Positions 6,405 through 7,255 of a DNA stretch of 7,255 bases are shown in pieces (the stretch's first letter is position 1; every line of letters begins with the position of its first letter). Source of the DNA: Bacteroidales bacterium (lineage in GTDB: Bacteria > Bacteroidota > Bacteroidia > Bacteroidales > VadinHA17). The stretch spans positions 1-7,255 of the forward strand of contig PMEC01000237.1 in the NCBI GenBank assembly GCA_003155705.1, read 5' to 3'. A model generated the notes under the pieces. The model did not search any database. It was not told where the DNA came from and saw only the letters and a program-made list of their open reading frames with translations. A program made the position numbers and the translations under genes.

Positions 6405-7255
6405 ATGAGTCATAAGGAATCGTTCTTACAATATCTTCTTATTGAGAAGGGATATTCTCCGCATACTGTCAGGTCTTATCAGACCGATTTGGATCAGTTT
6501 TTCGCTTTTGCAGAAAAAGATGGTTCAATTGTACTTCATTCAGATATATCTTCTGCTGATATCAGGGCATGGATTGTAAGTATGATGGATAATGGTATTT
6601 CAGCATCAAGTGTTCACCGGAAAATTTCATGTCTGAGAATTTACTTCAGATATTTGAGGAAAGAGAGCATAATTCATCATGATCCGATGGACAAAGTTGT
6701 GTTGCCGAAACGGAAAAAAAAGCTGCCTGTATTTGTCGGAGAGGATGCCCTCAATAATCTGCTTGATAAGTATGAATTCGGAAATGACTTTCCGGGGATC
6801 AGGAACAGAACTATTATCGAAATACTTTACCTGACAGGAATGCGCAGGGCAGAGCTTATCGGGCTTAAAAACAATGATGTGGATTTGTCAGCAGCTACAA
6901 TTAAGGTCACCGGTAAAAGAAATAAACAAAGAATTATACCGATAGTAAAGTCTTTTATTGGAAGGTTAGAAGTGTATATAAAAACAAGAGATGATCTATT
7001 CCCGGCCGATCACGAGGGATGGTTTTTCCTGACCAATAAAGGGAACAAACTTTATGATAAATATGTTTACAATACTGTGAAGTGCTACCTTACCGTGGTT
7101 ACCACGATAGAAAAAAGAAGTCCGCATGTACTTCGACATACATTTGCCACTCACATGCTAAATCATGGAGCAGATCTGAATTCCATAAAGGAATTGTTGG
7201 GTCATGCAAACCTTTCTGCCACACAAATATATACTCATAATACATTTGAGAAATT
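6405..7255 (+). CDS. XerC/XerD-family tyrosine site-specific recombinase (3' end missing)
   Basis: The frame from ATG 6405 stays open to the end of the window: 283 residues, of about 295-300 expected. Residues 1 to about 95 are the SAM-like core-binding domain (FLQYLLIEKGYSPHTVRSY, 7-25). The catalytic domain follows with every active-site residue in place: Arg147 in TGMRRAEL, Lys171 in VTGKRNKQR, His241 and Arg244 in HVLRHTFATHML, His267 in LLGHANLSAT, and nucleophile Tyr276 in QIYTH. The enzyme should be active. The size, lack of an added arm-binding domain, and place after rpsU point to a chromosomal XerC/D (dimer resolution at dif) rather than a phage or transposon integrase. In Bacteroidota I recall this gene commonly following rpsU, often annotated xerC, but XerC and XerD cannot be separated here. 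Only the last dozen or so residues and the stop lie outside. Confidence 0.94.
   Translation, partial: MSHKESFLQYLLIEKGYSPHTVRSYQTDLDQFFAFAEKDGSIVLHSDISSADIRAWIVSMMDNGISASSVHRKISCLRIYFRYLRKESIIHHDPMDKVVLPKRKKKLPVFVGEDALNNLLDKYEFGNDFPGIRNRTIIEILYLTGMRRAELIGLKNNDVDLSAATIKVTGKRNKQRIIPIVKSFIGRLEVYIKTRDDLFPADHEGWFFLTNKGNKLYDKYVYNTVKCYLTVVTTIEKRSPHVLRHTFATHMLNHGADLNSIKELLGHANLSATQIYTHNTFEK

Noticed and set aside
6405..7255. Recombinase as evidence of an integron, phage or conjugative element
   Set aside because: Its size, domain plan and position after rpsU fit a chromosomal Xer protein, and there are no att-like repeats, cargo genes or transposase remnants in the window.

Overview
The window looks like chromosomal housekeeping DNA from a member of the Bacteroidota, most likely Bacteroidales or a close relative. 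The evidence is the AT-rich sequence, the absence of Shine-Dalgarno sequences before the genes, matches to the Bacteroidota promoter pattern (TTTG, about 19 bp, TAnnTTTG), a lipoprotein version of TamA (TamL), and the Bacteroidota-type pairing of a 63-residue bS21 gene with a Xer recombinase gene. No species can be named from this alone.

Layout. From base 1 to 1131 (+) runs the C-terminal part of a COG2509-type FAD-dependent dehydrogenase whose first part lies outside the window. Next (+) is a small membrane methyltransferase-like protein of the isoprenylcysteine carboxyl methyltransferase (ICMT) family. It converges, with only 4 bp between stop codons, on a SpoU/TrmH-type RNA 2'-O-methyltransferase on the - strand. 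That gene is divergent from tamL (+), a large outer-membrane Omp85 protein with a lipobox, POTRA-like N-terminal half and a barrel ending in Phe. After a 94-bp gap comes a membrane-anchored protein with three helix-hairpin-helix (ComEA-like) repeats. A 198-bp non-coding stretch then carries the best promoter in the window, in front of rpsU (bS21). A XerC/D-type tyrosine recombinase gene follows 52 bp later and runs off the right edge with all its catalytic residues already visible.

How the genes relate. There is no single pathway here. rpsU and the recombinase probably share a transcript. The RNA methyltransferase and tamL share a short divergent control region. The dehydrogenase, ICMT-like and helix-hairpin-helix genes look like separate units or read-through neighbours. 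I see no mobile element, CRISPR array, tRNA or rRNA, and no convincing new system. The points most worth checking are the non-ATG start of tamL, the promoter and missing Shine-Dalgarno of rpsU, and the role of the membrane-bound triple helix-hairpin-helix protein.
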